This document shows, piece after piece, positions 33,478 to 45,469 of a DNA stretch of 64,000 nt. Location: NCBI GenBank assembly GCA_009602735.1, contig WELA01003597.1, positions 389 to 64,388 on the forward strand. Reading direction: 5' to 3'. Numbering within the stretch: position 1 is the stretch's first letter; the number at the start of each line of letters is the position of its first letter. Position numbers and translations under genes: made by a program. Source of the stretch: Mesotaenium endlicherianum. Lineage: Eukaryota > Streptophyta > Zygnematophyceae > Zygnematales > Mesotaeniaceae. The notes beneath the pieces are model-generated. The model ran no database searches and was not told the DNA's origin. It saw only the letters and a program-made list of their open reading frames with translations.

Positions 33478-34261
33478 CTGAAGTCCCTAATTGCTTGCAG
33501 GCAAAGAGAGATCTTTCTAGAAGTAGGGAGTGTGTACTCTCCAAAGAAAGCACCTCAAGACTGTGATCTGGTAGGAAAACAACTGATGAAGTCTGGCCCA
33601 AAAGATCACTGGAAGCACATCGTGATCTTCAAGAGTAGTCCTATGGCAGGGTTTAAGCTGTAAGCTATATACTCCCTGCAAAACCGGCGCTGAAGGTGGC
33701 GGATTCAAAGCACACAATCACACTAGGAGGCTCTCCTAGGTCCACAAAAGTGAAGGTAAGGCAAGTACTAGCTTTCCTATTGGCTAAGCACAACAGACAC
33801 CAATCATATATAGTGCAAAGAAGAGAATGCATGACTCTCGTTAGCAGAGTTAACCTCGACCAATGCTACCTAGATAATGCCTCAAAAGTGGATCTGAAAC
33901 GTAAGGTCAACTTCCTCTAGGAATGAGTGATGCAGTCACCAAGTTATAGCTCTAATGGTGCTCATATACTATGCTAATGCATGCTAAGTGTACTTTATCA
34001 AACTCGCGGATTTGTGTGCTAATAGCTAGAGGTCCTTGAAGTCGCGAAGAGCCAACAATGTGACCTTTGGGCACATTGAGTCACAAAGTGGCCTTCGGTG
34101 AAGTCCACTAGGGGCCGGTAGGTGGCGCGGACTAGATCGCGAATATCTCGCTCGACACTTGACCAAATGGCGCGTATTGCGTGAAGCAAGGTCAAAATCT
34201 GCCCTCCTAGGTCGACGATCGACGCAAGTGTGTCTCGGCTGGGGCGATGGTCCCGACCTAA
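33478..34261. other. Untranslated debris between elements C and E
   Basis: About 780 bases with no protein similarity. By position it should hold the leader and 5' LTR of element C, but no second copy exists in the window to confirm this. The right edge (about 34262) is where protease sequence of element E begins. Confidence 0.4.
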
Positions 34262-36030
34262 TGAGTCATGACAACAATTCGAAAGTCAGGACTAAAACGC
34301 TTACATTTGAGGTACTCAACACTGGCTCTTATGATCTCGTGCTAGGCAGGTCCTGGCTTAACAGACATCAAGCTCAAGTGTGTTGGAGCAGAGGTACAGT
34401 TAAAGTGAGAGGAGCTAGTGATGGGCAGACTAACTTGGCACCCACCAGTGCTCTTCCTCTTGTCCTGTATGGATGGCAAATGAAGGAAAAGAAGAGGCTT
34501 CCAAGAGGATGCAAATTGTTGAATGCAATGGAGTTCATCAAAAGCTGGAACCAGAAGGAAGACAAAATGGTCTGTCTGCTCCTAAAAGAGGTACCTCTTC
34601 AACCTAAAGAAGTGGTTGAAAAAAAGGTGAGCCCTCTGGAGCACCCTACTGCTGCAAAAATTGTTGCTCAGTATACTTATTTTATTAACATGCCTCCAGG
34701 ATTGCTCCTTAAGAGGGCAGTAGATCTTAAGATTGATTTATTACCTGGGAGTCAGCCACCCTGGCAACGCACTTATGGCTTGTCAGATGTGGAGAGCGAT
34801 GAGTTGAAAACACAGATTGCAGAGCTGGAGGAAAATGGTCACATTTCTCCCAGTAAATCACCTTGCGGCGCACCCATCATATTTGTAAAGAAGAAGGATG
34901 GCAGTATGCGTATGTGTGTGGATTCCAGAGCTCTTAACAAACTTACAGTGTAGAACAAGTATGCTTTACTCAGAATCGAGGACTTGCTTGATACCTTATC
35001 TGGTGCTGAAGTGTTCAGTAAGATAGATCTCAAGAGTGGTTATCATCAAATCAAAATTGCCGAGGAAGATGAACACAAGACTGCCTTTTGCACACGTTGT
35101 GGACACCATGAGTTTAATGTGATGCCATTTGGCCTGAGTAATGCTCCTGCAACCTTCATGGGTGCTATGAATGACATTTTCGGGCCTTACTTGGATTAGT
35201 TTGTGCAAGTTCTCGAGGATGATATCCTAATTTTTCCTAAAAATGAAACTTAGACAATAATGGACACTCTAAGAAAGAATCGGTTATATGCTAAGTGTGA
35301 ATTTTTTAAGGAGAGTATTGAATTTTTTAGGACACATTGTGAGTGAGGAAGGCATCAGGTTGGATCCCAAGAAAGTCTAGACCATAAGGGACTGGCCAGC
35401 ACCACAGTCTGTCGCGGTAGTTAGATCATTCCTCGGGCGGGCTAATTTCTATAGGCGATTCATTGAGAATTATTATACAAAGGCCAGTAAATTGACTGAC
35501 CTTACTAACGACATAGGGTATGTGTGGGGGAAAGAGCAGCAAGCCTTTCAGACCCTTAAAGATGCTCTCTTTTCTGCCCCAGTCTTAGCTGTGTATGACC
35601 CCATCAAACCTGTGCAGGTAATTACTAATGCTTTTGACTTTGCCTTGGGTGCTATTTTGTTGCAGCCTGCTGACAAAACCACAAAAGATTGTAAGGTAAA
35701 GCAAGAGTGGCACCCTGTGCTGTATGAATATATGAAATTTAATCCAGCTGAGATTAATTATATTGTGCGTGATAAAGAGCTGCTGGCTATCATACATGTG
35801 TTCAAACAGTATAGAGCATAATTCCATGAAAAAGCTTTCAAGGTAATTACAAATCATATAGCACATAATTACTTTCAGAAGAAATCCAAGCTGTCGAGGA
35901 GGGAGAACCGCTGGAGCCAGATGCTGGAGCAATTCCAAGTCCAGAATGACTACAAACCAGGGAAGTTGAATCCTGATGATGCACTCTCTAGAAGACCTGA
36001 CTTGCAAGACAGTTTTACAACCATGTAGTA
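34262..36030 (+). mobile_element. Ty3/gypsy chromovirus fossil (element E), protease to RNase H
   Basis: Parts in order: protease end ([14 protein letters not shown], about 34330-34370), RT ([24 protein letters not shown] near 34870-34940; [15 protein letters not shown] near 35015; [20 protein letters not shown] near 35120) and RNase H (YVWGKEQQAFQTLKDALFSAPVL near 35520; NPAEINYIVRDKELLAIIHVFKQY near 35740; NPDDALSRRPDL near 35965). The integrase end and chromodomain resume at 38505 beyond a DNA transposon. Broken in several places. Confidence 0.87.
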
Positions 36031-36102
36031 TGCCAACATGGGCTACCCTCCAATATTATCTCGGGCAGAGAACCAAAATTCACCTCTAAAACCTGGAGAG
36101 CT

Positions 36103-37830
36103 TTAACACTAGAACGCCCGGTGAATCATATATGAAGCTTTACACATATTTTGGTGCAGTTAGGAAGCCCTGTGGTTTAAGCTGCCATTTCTGTTTTACT
36201 CAATATTGTTTAGGGAATTGTTTACATACTGGGATTAAATTGGCGACCCTAACCGACGAGTAGTCGCGAAGCCATGAGTGTAAACAGAAAGTGCAAAAGC
36301 TGTTGCACATCTGTGTTCAAACAGCACTAAAACTGTCGAATCCGAGCCATGGAAACTCTTCTTACTCGCGACAATTCATTGTAAAATCAGCCATGGCGCC
36401 CGGTCAGAGCAGTGCTGAGCTTCTCTTAGGTCTCGTAGTTTATATTATTACTGTTATTTTCGGTCGTAGGTGGGCGTCTGAGACTTTGTGCGGATATGTT
36501 CTTGATGGGAGAGGTGAGAAAGAGGGTGGAGGAGAAGAAGGGAGAAGACCTCTTCCAAGTATTCTTTGCCTACGATGGAAAGAGGCCAAATATGACTGCA
36601 GAGGCCATTCAGAGGTTTATAAAAGAAGGAGAGGGTGAATTTGTGCGATTGTTTAGCCCGGGTGAGTATAAGAGGAAACCTTTCACTGAACCCGAGAGTC
36701 AGCCTGACAGTCAACCAAGTGTGCAGCAAAGTTTGAAACTAGTGTTAGATGAGCCTGAGTCTGAGGAGCCTTGTGAGCCTAGTCTTGATGAGAGTGCACA
36801 TCTGTCGCTTGAAAGTGGTAAGAAGAAGAGAGGTAGGCCATGGGAGTAAGAAGAAGAAAGGTAGGCCATTTGGGAGTAACAAGATACAAGCAACTTTAGC
36901 AAATTTAAGCAGCAGCAAATTGCAGCAGATAGAAGAGAGAAAGGAGAGTCTAAGATATTAGACTCTAACAGTGAGAGGGACAGTGCTTCGGAGGCCAGCA
37001 GCAGTTCATCCAACGAAGAGGAGGAGCAAGTGCCCCCTTTGAGCTTGCAAGAAGAGGAGGAGCCTCCATCCGAGATGCTCAAGGATTGGAACTGGCAGCC
37101 TGATGTACGTGGTGAGAGTTATGACAGCATGCTTCTGAAGCTTAGCAAAGACCATCATCATGGATTGCAAGGCAACCCTGACAGGATCTTCAGAGGCCTT
37201 TCTCCTTTTGGCATATTGTGCTTGCTCATGCCCATGTGGTTCTTTGAGCACCTAGCTAGAGAGACCAATGCATATGCGGCGGAGCATAGTGTTAGAGGTT
37301 GGATACCATGCACAACCATTGAGATTGTTGTGTTTCATGGTCTATACATGGCAATGGGGTTGCATGCTCTTCCTAGTCTAAAGCATTATTGGAAGAAGAT
37401 ACACAAAGGGCCCATAACTTTGCCTAAATTTGGTCGGTTCATGTCTAGGAATAGATTGAAGGAAATTAGAAAGTACTTTCATGTGAAGGACAATAGGAGT
37501 AGAAATGCTTTCCTACAGACTACAGAGAGCACAAGTGGCAGCTCAAACCATTCACTAACTTACTCTTGTCCACCTTCGAGAGATACTATAGTCCACGTGA
37601 AGTCATGACAGTTGATGAGAGAACAATTGTGTTGCTGGTACTAACGGCCAGCGTGCAAATAGGAAGAGAATTAGAAGGAGTTCATACTATTGCTTTCATT
37701 GCAATGTTCTTGTGCAGGTCCTTGCTTTAAGATATATCACACTAATAGAGCTGTAGAGCACTTAAATGTAGGTCCAAAGAGGGAGGTTAGAGCAGGCATT
37801 AGACTATTCGACAAGTTTTCGTCGTAAAAC
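36103..37830 (+). mobile_element. piggyBac-type DNA transposon relic
   Basis: The left end is TTAA (36103-36106) followed by CACTAGAACGCCC, and piggyBac elements always insert at TTAA. Inside are an acidic N-terminal region ending in a basic GKKKRGRP motif (36496-36849) and a transposase N-terminal and core part (37030-37608, MPMWFFEHLARETNAY, then FGRFMSRNRLKEIRKYFHV) of the DDE_Tnp_1_7 family. Near 37600 MTVDERTIV fits the first catalytic Asp region. Then sequence jumps to a Cys-rich C-terminal piece (about 37690-37740, ending GPCFKIYHT-like), so most of the catalytic core is deleted. Frames are shifted between the N-terminal and core parts. No right TTAA terminus matching the left end was found. 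It interrupts element E. Confidence 0.78.
37030..37608 (+). pseudogene. piggyBac-like transposase, partial
   Basis: A 192-codon stretch matching the piggyBac transposase fold: an acidic start (EEEEPPSE), then GLSPFGILCLLMPMWFFEHLA, then IEIVVFHGLYMAMGLHALPS, then LPKFGRFMSRNRLKEIRKYF. These are the hydrophobic and aromatic segments that precede the first catalytic Asp. The reading frame diverges at about residue 170, where a frameshift moves the family pattern (STFERYYSPREVMTVDERT) to another frame. The catalytic middle of the roughly 500-600 residue family length is missing, so it is inactive. It is a plain DNA transposon remnant; host co-option is not supported. Confidence 0.78.
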
Positions 37831-38504
37831 TCCAACACTGCAATTAATTTATAAACTGTGATATGAGATGTAAGATGTGTTGCATATCAATTTTGTGCCA
37901 GACATTTATTACGAGTTTTTCTTAAATAAATTAATTTTTACATCTCAATCTGTGCAGTCTAGAGATAAAAGAGAATATTTGAAACTAATTAATGCTTCTT
38001 TTAATGAATAAAATAAAATAAGATATCTAAAGGTACATATGACAGTAATTAACCTATAGCATGACTTTTACATTCATAATATTCCTATGTAGCCCAAAAT
38101 AATTGATTGAGTTATGTTTTTGAGTTTTTGTTGCACCACAGAAAAACAGCCGTCGCTGATTGCGGTTCAACTCCTAAATAATTCAAATCTGGAAGGACAA
38201 GAGTCCAACATGTCTATAACTTTGTGTAGTACCTAACAACATACATAGCAACCTCCAACATAATTCCCAAGTCTTGGTTTGGAAGAAAGTAAAAGCAATG
38301 GGTCCTTGAAAGTAAGCCAAGAATACGCGTTCTTGTTGATGATTTTTAGATGAGTTTAATTAATCAAATAATTAATGAACAAATAATTTCATTCATGACC
38401 AAAAACTTCATGATCTTGTCATTTTGAGATTAGTAATAAGGTGGGAAATAAATTGCAAAGACATGCACTTGTTGCACAAAAAAGTGTGAGTTATCATGGG
38501 CTCT
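37831..38504. other. AT-rich intervening sequence
   Basis: About 670 AT-rich bases with no coding similarity, between the piggyBac relic and the resumed integrase of element E. It may include the far end of the DNA transposon; no matching terminal inverted repeat was seen. Confidence 0.4.
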
Positions 38505-39300
38505 AAAGTGTTCATGGGGTTAATGGGAGTCAAACAGTTGCTCAGCACAGCATCATCCTCAGATTGATGGGCAGACATAGATAACTAATCAAATTCTGCA
38601 GGAGGTGCTGAGAGCATATATTAACCAAGAACAAGATGATTGGGATGACCTCTTGTCTCATATTCAATTTGCGGTCAATAGTGCGGTGCATGCGCCAACG
38701 GGAAAGACTCCTTTTCAACTCAGTCTAGGTAGAGTCCCTAAGTCTCCTTCATATATGCTAGGGAGTCTTTAATTGACCCCGAGGGGATTGACAACCCAAA
38801 GTCTCTCCAGGTAACTCAGGAGTTTGCTGACACTTTGTCAGAAGTCCAACAAAATTTGCACAAAGCCCAGGAAAATCAACAAAACTATGCTAATCAACAC
38901 CGTCGACAGCCGATATTTTCAAAGGGCGATTCGGTCAAACTGCATTCTCAACACCTATACATGCTTGGTGTGGTCAAGAAAAAGCTTGGTCCGGTTTGGG
39001 TCGGTCCAGGTTCGGTGGTGCGCCGTGTCGGTCAGAATGCTTACAAGCTAAACATGTCAGCGGAATACAAGGGTCACCCAGTCTTTAACGTCTCTTTCCT
39101 AGCACCATACATCAAGGGTGACACACTGTTCACAATTCGGTTACGTGTCCAACCGGGACCGATCTCCGCTATCCGGGATGGTGTCCCTGAGGAATATGAG
39201 GTGGATGAGATTTTAGAAGCTCGCTCTGTTCGTCGATCCTCTCAATATGTCATGAAATAGTTGGTTTGATGGAAGGGTTACGATGCCTCTGGGGAAACCT
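38505..39300 (+). mobile_element. Element E integrase end and chromodomain
   Basis: It resumes with the late integrase core (HPQIDGQT near 38565; EVLRAYINQEQDDWDDLL near 38600-38660), then the C-terminal region (HRRQPIFSKGDSVKLHSQHL; GHPVFNVSFLAPYI, 38890-39110), then chromodomain residues EYEVDEILEARSVRR (about 39190-39240) and WKGYDASGETWEL near 39270-39310. The domain order and strand agree with 34262-36030. The segment between them is lost or replaced. Fossil. Confidence 0.82.
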
Positions 39301-39444
39301 GGGAATTGAAGGACCTTTGACCAATGCCATAGAGGCGTTGAGACGCTTTTACCTTTGGGAGGCTGGGACACCTCCTTAATTGTCATTTCAGTTGACTTGG
39401 GAAGGTGACAGGAGGTCCTGTCTTCATTTAAGTTGGAGGGGAAA

Positions 39445-39725
39445 TGTGCCCGAAAGTGACAGTTAGTGACACAAAAGTGACAGTGTGCGACAGTGTGTGA
39501 CAGTGTGTGACAGTTGTGGCAGGCAACCCACCTTAAATATTAAGTTGGAGGGAGTGGGAAAACATCTCGGGAACCAGCCAATTGTTTACACATAACCATT
39601 CTTTACACTCAACTGCGCTCATACTCATTTCTCTCTCAAGCACACTCCCACATTCCGCTTACTTACCCCAGGTATTGCATACCCGGTAACTCTCACTACT
39701 ACGTTCTTACCTGTCAAAGTACTCA
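39445..39725 (+). repeat. Probable LTR after element E
   Basis: Directly after a purine tract (GTTGGAGGGGAAA) the sequence begins TGTGCCCGAAAGTGACAG, as a 3' LTR would. It contains short degenerate repeats of GACAGTGTGT (about 39458-39525). No second copy lies in the window, so the right end is a guess from the start of the next open frame. Confidence 0.5.
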
Positions 39726-39782
39726 ATGATTGTGCACGATATTACAATTTCACTGAATCCATTTGTGTTATGTTTGGGCAGG

Positions 39783-41961
39783 ATGACCCAGAAGTCTGAA
39801 CTCAAGAGGAAAAGAAGAGCGGACGAGGCACAAGCGGAGTACAAGGAATTCCACGGCGACATTGAATCGTCCTCCATATCATCTCGGAAATTGCAGCGAC
39901 TCCGGCTGCATCGTGAGGCTTAAAAGAAGAAGGACGCAGAAGAACAAGCCAGGCTGAGGCAGGATGTAGTGATTTGAGTTATGATACATTAGTTTGCATA
40001 TATTTTAATGTTTTCAAATATATTTGAAGTAGTATGGTGTGGAGTCAAGTGTGAATAGGTACTCTAGTAACTTGGTTCATGTCCTTTGAACCTTCCAAGG
40101 CATTTTCGAAGTTAGAGGAAAGACCTAGAAGAACTCCATGTGGCAAAAGTCAGATGTGCCATTTTTAGGTCAAAAGGACATGTGTACATTATTCTAGAAA
40201 GAGGTGGCAAGTTTTGGGATGTGTTGGGTGCCAACACATCAACATACACCTTCCTAGAAATTACTTATGTAGCAAGTATATAAACAAGAGCTAGAACATA
40301 GAAAGACATTCCAGAATCACTCTTGTACTTGCCAAAATCCAGAAATATATTAACTTTCAAGAAGCCATCTCTTTTTCAAGAAGCTACCACTTGTGTTCAA
40401 AGATCCTTGTCTTGAATAGATAAAGTATTCTGTTTTATTAAGTACTTTATCTATCTGTTTCACTACACAGGAAGAGCAGGACAAAAAAGCTGCAGAAGAA
40501 GCCAAGATGGTAGAAGAAGATAGGCAAGCTGAGGAGAGGCGAAAGGAGCAAGCTGAGGAGGAACAAAGGAGAATCAAAAGCTATCGCTACACGGTGATGG
40601 GCAAGGGCTTTGATCTTTTGGAGGAAGCCTTCAAGTATGCCCAGAGAAGCCGAAGTGAGTCACAAAGGGGCATACTGCAATGGGAGGGGGAGACATCCCC
40701 AAACTTTGACAAGTACATAGAGGTCAGCACAGGGCTCCTATTGTACCATGACTATGCCAAGATGGTAGGATACACGGTCCGGGAGGCCAAGGCACTGGTT
40801 CAGATGAACGAATCTGAAGCTGTGCCAATACCTGGGATCTGGGGCACAGACAGGGTCATCAGATTGATCCTTATGGACCCAGACACAAGGATGCCACTTC
40901 CTATAACCGGTTCAAGGCCATGTATAACGAGGTGGAGAGAAGAAGCTGGGAATTCTTGGCAAGGGAGACCAGCCAGTTGAACTTCTTGGGACACTGGTAC
41001 CCTTGTACTCTGAAGAGGACGAACCCTGCTATCTTCTCGCAGCCCACTGACTGGCGTTGGATGACCATCAACGTGAGGGACCAGCTAAATGACAGAGCAG
41101 AGGAAGACGATGTTCTGGCAGACTTATAGGGGAAAATAGTGCTGCCACCTCACATTGCAACATGGGACCCAAGACTGGATGGAGTCAGGGACTGCATGAG
41201 TTAGGAGACGCACGAGGATAGGAGCAGGGCTAGAGATTCTTTCTCGGAGGGAAGCATGCTTATGCCAAACGGGCAAGTGAGCAAGGGGAGAAGGACCTGT
41301 ATACGGTCAGGACCCAACAACCCCCACCAGCACCCAAAGGGGGGAGGTTGGTGGGATATTCTTTTTCTCGCGATTGGCAGGAGGAGATGACCAGAGAGAC
41401 TCTAGAAGTCTCAAAAGAACAGGAGGTCAAAGAGGAGGGAGACGCAGAAGAGGAGTCTAGCCCTGTTGAGGCACAGACCCCTGCTACATCCCCCACTCTG
41501 CACGGGACTGGGCAGTCCTTGGCAGAGGCAGCCTTGCAGCAGCTTGGGGATACCAGCCCACCAGGAGAGTCGGAGCTCCAGTGGCTGGGAAGTTTCAGCA
41601 GGAAGAGTCTGACCCCACGAGGTGAGACTCAGGCAGACAGGGCAGAAAGGAGGGCTGCCAAGGAGGTAGCGAGAGGGCAGCCAGCATCCCCTCTCATAGA
41701 GGGCATGTGCCCTTAGCTCATGTCATGCAGCACCCTTCAGGCATGCCAGTGTATGTTCCTGTCAGATCGAGAGCTGCACAGGAGAGGGCTATCTCCATCA
41801 ACTTCGAGACTGTGCAAGAGGAGGCTGCCCAGTTGCTACAATTCCCTCTTGGTTCACCTTGGTCTGAGCCCCCAGGTTTCAGGAGACCACCAGTTAGGAG
41901 AAGGAGGTCCAGGTCCAGGTCCAAGTCCCGCTCCCCAGAGGATAGAGCCCCTGATACTTAG
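39783..41961 (+). pseudogene. Unassigned retroelement-associated ORF, split by a solo LTR
   Basis: Coding remnant in three visible sections. First is a Lys/Glu-rich N-terminal coiled-coil-like region (39783-39960, MTQKSELKRKRRADEAQAEY; continuing after the LTR at 40477 with EEAKMVEEDRQAEERRKEQA). Second is a middle region with GIWGTDRVIRLI and WEFLARETSQLNFLGHWYPC (40800-41080). Third is a C-terminal part rich in Glu and Pro that ends in an Arg/Ser tail (RRRRSRSRSKSRS, about 41900-41940). It resembles a gag-like or accessory protein but has no zinc knuckle or domain I can name. A fragment is repeated at 3298-3590. It has a few breaks. Confidence 0.55.
39965..40467 (+). repeat. Solo LTR with 5-bp target duplication
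   Basis: A 503-bp LTR that begins TGTAGTGA and ends TCACTACA, an 8-bp perfect terminal inverted repeat. CAGGA at 39960-39964 is repeated at 40468-40472 as the target-site duplication. It is the same family as 27850-28343, in opposite orientation. A TATATAAAC motif near 40278 could be its former promoter. It lies within the ORF at 39783-41961. No internal element sequence remains. Confidence 0.94.
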
Positions 41962-42057
41962 TTTGTTGTTGTCTTTGTTTCAAGTCAGTCTGCTTTTGTG
42001 TGGCATGTGAGCTACTTTGTTGCAATCAAATAGTTAACAAGTGTTGTTGAGTCTACA

Positions 42058-42799
42058 TGTAAGGTCATAGGTTTATAAAGTGCATTTTTTGGTTTTATGA
42101 AAGTATGTTTTGATTGTATAGTAGTGTAGAGTGCATTTTTGTGGTCATTTTGATATAAAGTTCATCGAATTTGGTCAAGTATTGAGAGAGTTATGGATTT
42201 CCGAAGTTTAAGTAGTTTTGAGGTCGGTCGACGACTGTCCTTAATTCGCGGTGAGCGCGACCGTCGGATTGACCGACAGCGTCGAGCGATCTGGCCCGTT
42301 AGAATGAACTCGAACCTTCACGTAAGTTCGGCTGACGCGGAGTGCCGACTAGGTCGATTTACCTAGAAGTTTCGGTTTAGCCTAGCGCGTCTAAGATAGA
42401 ATATTCTAGTAATGTCGATGCATGTATGTGGACGTCAATTCGGCCCGACACGCCAGATTAGACTGATCTGGCTTACTCACAAATATTCTGGAAGGGACGA
42501 TTTGACGAACACTTAGGAAAATCCGTAGCTTCCTCCTAGGGAGGAGCACTTAGGCAGAAAATTATAAATAGGCATAACTATTTGTTTCTAATCAGTTTTC
42601 ACTTCTGTAAATTTCTACGGGTTTGTAATGACAAGGCCTTTCATCCTACATCATTTGTGAGCAGTTTCTTGCTACTCAAAATGTTGAGTATTTTTCCTAA
42701 GCTTTGTTAGTGATATGCCGCTACACTCTTTAGTATGGTTGCAACTAGTTCCTTTCCTCGTGAGTCACTACGCTTCCACTAGGGCACTTTGCCCTTTCA
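42058..42799 (+). repeat. LTR of family A, second copy
   Basis: A 742-bp LTR, TGTAAGGTCATAGG to CTTTCA, clearly the same as 2565-3297 but with small differences throughout. It directly abuts the cut RNase H end of element F on its right. No family-A pol lies next to it, so it is a solo LTR or the end of a lost element. Confidence 0.88.
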
Positions 42800-45292
42800 T
42801 CTAATTCCAACACCAGACGCATCGGCTACTACCTCGTAAGGCAAGTCGAGATCGGCTAATGAAAGAACTGGCACAGTAGTGAGTGCATACTTAATGCGCT
42901 CGAACGCAATCTGCGTATTCTCATTCCAAATGAACGTCTTATCTTTCCTTGTCAGAGCAGTGAGTGGCGCGGCCATCAATACATAACCTTGCATAAACTT
43001 ACAAAAGTAGTTTGCAAACCCAAGGAATGAACGTACAATATGTACATCTTTCGGGACAGGCCAGTCTGTGACGCACGCAATCTCGGCCGGGTCAGGGCGC
43101 ACCCCTTTCGAACCCACTATATGTTCGAGGTACAACAGTTCATCCTTTAGGAAGGAACATTTCTTAAGCTTAGCATACAACTGTTGCTCACGAAGGATGT
43201 GCAACACCAGCTTGAGGTGCTTGTAATGCTCGTACTTTGTCTTTGAATAGACAAGGATATTGTTGAGGTAAACCTGGACGAACTTATCCAAGTACGGTCC
43301 AAACAAATTGTTCATTGTGCTTTGGAATGTCGCTGGTGCATTGGTAAGTCCAAAACTTAGGACTTTGTATTGAAAATGCCCAATAGGCGTTCGAAACGCT
43401 GTTTTGGGGACATCCTCTGGTGTGATTTGAATCTGATGATAGTCTTGGGCTAAATCAAGCGAAGAGAACACGCATGCCCCCTGCAGCGAACCAAACAAAT
43501 CATCAATGCGAGGCAACGAATCCCGGTTCTTGACCGTCATATTGTTCAACGCACGATAATCAATGCACATTCTAAGCGTCCCATCTTTCTTTGAAACAAA
43601 TAAAATGGGCGCCTCGATTGGAGAAGAGCTCGGCTCAATCCATCCTTTTTTAAGCAAGTTCAGTCCTTCATTTTGTTCATCTCCAACGGGCTTAGGCGAT
43701 AAATTGTTTGCCAAGAATTGGGAATAAGAGGGATCGTATGTCCAATACCTCTATCAGGCGGAAGCCCGGTTGGCATTTCACTTGGGAACACTGACTTGTA
43801 CTTGCGCAAAAGAGCAAAAAGTTCAGCTGTGAGTGTTTCCTCATGAATAGGAACATCTAACATCGGCTCTTCCGTAAAGAGCGTAGTGGAAGTCGCTGGG
43901 GAATCAGGTCGCAGTAATCCATAGAAAACATGTCGACCTTGCTTTGCCAAATGGCGAGCTTTCTTTATGGACAATAGAAGAGTCTTTGAAGGACCTTCCA
44001 AGGCCATATCAGGCTTAAGAGATCAAAGAGTAAGCTTCTTGGTCCCTTTGCGTACAATGCATGTCTTTTGATCTAAGTCAAGCAATGCACTTGTTTGCGT
44101 AAGCCAATTGTAACCCAAAATTACGTCAATTCCATGTAATTCAGTAACGTAGAATTGTACACGGCCATGGAATGACTGCACGCAGAGCGGTAATTCAATT
44201 GTTCCAACAAGACAAGCCAACGATCCATCGCCAAGGCAAAGTGTCTCGTCCTTGAGTATTGGAAGTAACTTCATTCCTTGTGCAAAACGTGCACTGATGA
44301 AGCTCACTGATGTGCCTGAATCAATGACTGTGAAGCATGACAGGCCTGAAACTTTCGTTTCAAACGTCACTCAACCCCAAAGAAGCATTATGCATCACCA
44401 GCAATGTCCTCGCCGTGAGAGGAATGTGGGAAACATGGAGGTCCTTTACCAAAATCCCATTTTGCATTGCCGTCCTTGCTGAAAACTGAGTGACCCACTC
44501 AGAATACAAGCGATGTCTTGTGAATGCATTAATACAAATTGGTGCACGACACTTGTGCATTTTCCTTAAGCGAGACAATTGTTCGTAACACTATGCAAGG
44601 TTCGGATCACGCGGTTGAAAGTGCAAGAACATGCAAGCATGGATGCACTCGTCAAAGGTCAACACTTGCATACCAATATACTCAGAACGGAATATATCGA
44701 TATGGGGTATGCCAGAGAGAACAAGAATTGGTGTATGCGAACAAACACCTAGAATTTCTTGCTCACTAAGTAGTGTTGTCAATAGCGCAGGAGGAGGCGC
44801 AGTGACTGGCTCTCGAGCTACTTCGGTGGGACCAAGCCTCGAATCCTTTCTTGAAGGACACTTTCTGGAGGTATGTCCCTGTTTGCCTCATGAAAAACAC
44901 AGGCCTGCCACCACAATGTGGTGACGAGCCTCGGTGTTTTCAAGCTTACGAGTCTTTGGGGCAGGTCCAGATGAATTGACAATGTTACCCTCTTTTGAAG
45001 GGGCATGCCGTGTCGGACCGCCCTTACGAGATCGAGGAGAACTGGTATGTGTAGTGCGAAAAGGCTGTACGGCGGGCTCCTTTTGTGGCATCGTCTCTCG
45101 AGCGACATCGGACCCTAGGCCACCTTGAAATTCTTCAGGTGGGGAGGGCATGTAGGAAGGCGTCGATGCCGAGGCCTGCCCAAGGGTGGCGGGTGGGAGG
45201 GGCTGGGAAGTAACGTTGCCAGCGGTCCCAGATGTGCCGGCAACCCCTTGGACAGCCTGCAAGTAGGAATGAATCGCGATGTTAAAAACCAT
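42800..45292 (-). mobile_element. Ty3/gypsy fossil (element F), gag end to RNase H start
   Basis: Read on the minus strand: a Pro/Ser-rich gag end (45292-44888) with a CCHC-like knuckle region (GKQGHTSRKCPSRK), protease (44370-44023: FTVIDSGTSVSFISARFA, then GIDVILGYNWLTQTSALLD), then RT (43714-42797: APILFVSKKDGTLRMCIDYRALN; FSSLDLAQDYHQIQI; LSFGLTNAPATFQ; FLGFANYFCKFMQGY) and the first residues of RNase H (YEVVADASGVGI). It stops at the LTR at 42799. It has several breaks. It is a separate lineage from elements B and C and has no methyltransferase. Confidence 0.87.
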
Positions 45293-45469
45293 GGTGGAAA
45301 CAAAGCGAGGATGCGAAACGAACGTGGTGAAAGGGGCTCAGTTGGCAAACTTCCGCCAGCGCCTAGTTGGCCTGGGGGACTGTTCAGGTTGTCATGTTGC
45401 CAGCGGCAACATCTGTAGCAGCGCGGTTACACAAACAGTTGCTGCATCGGCTCCGGTGTAAGATGGAGA

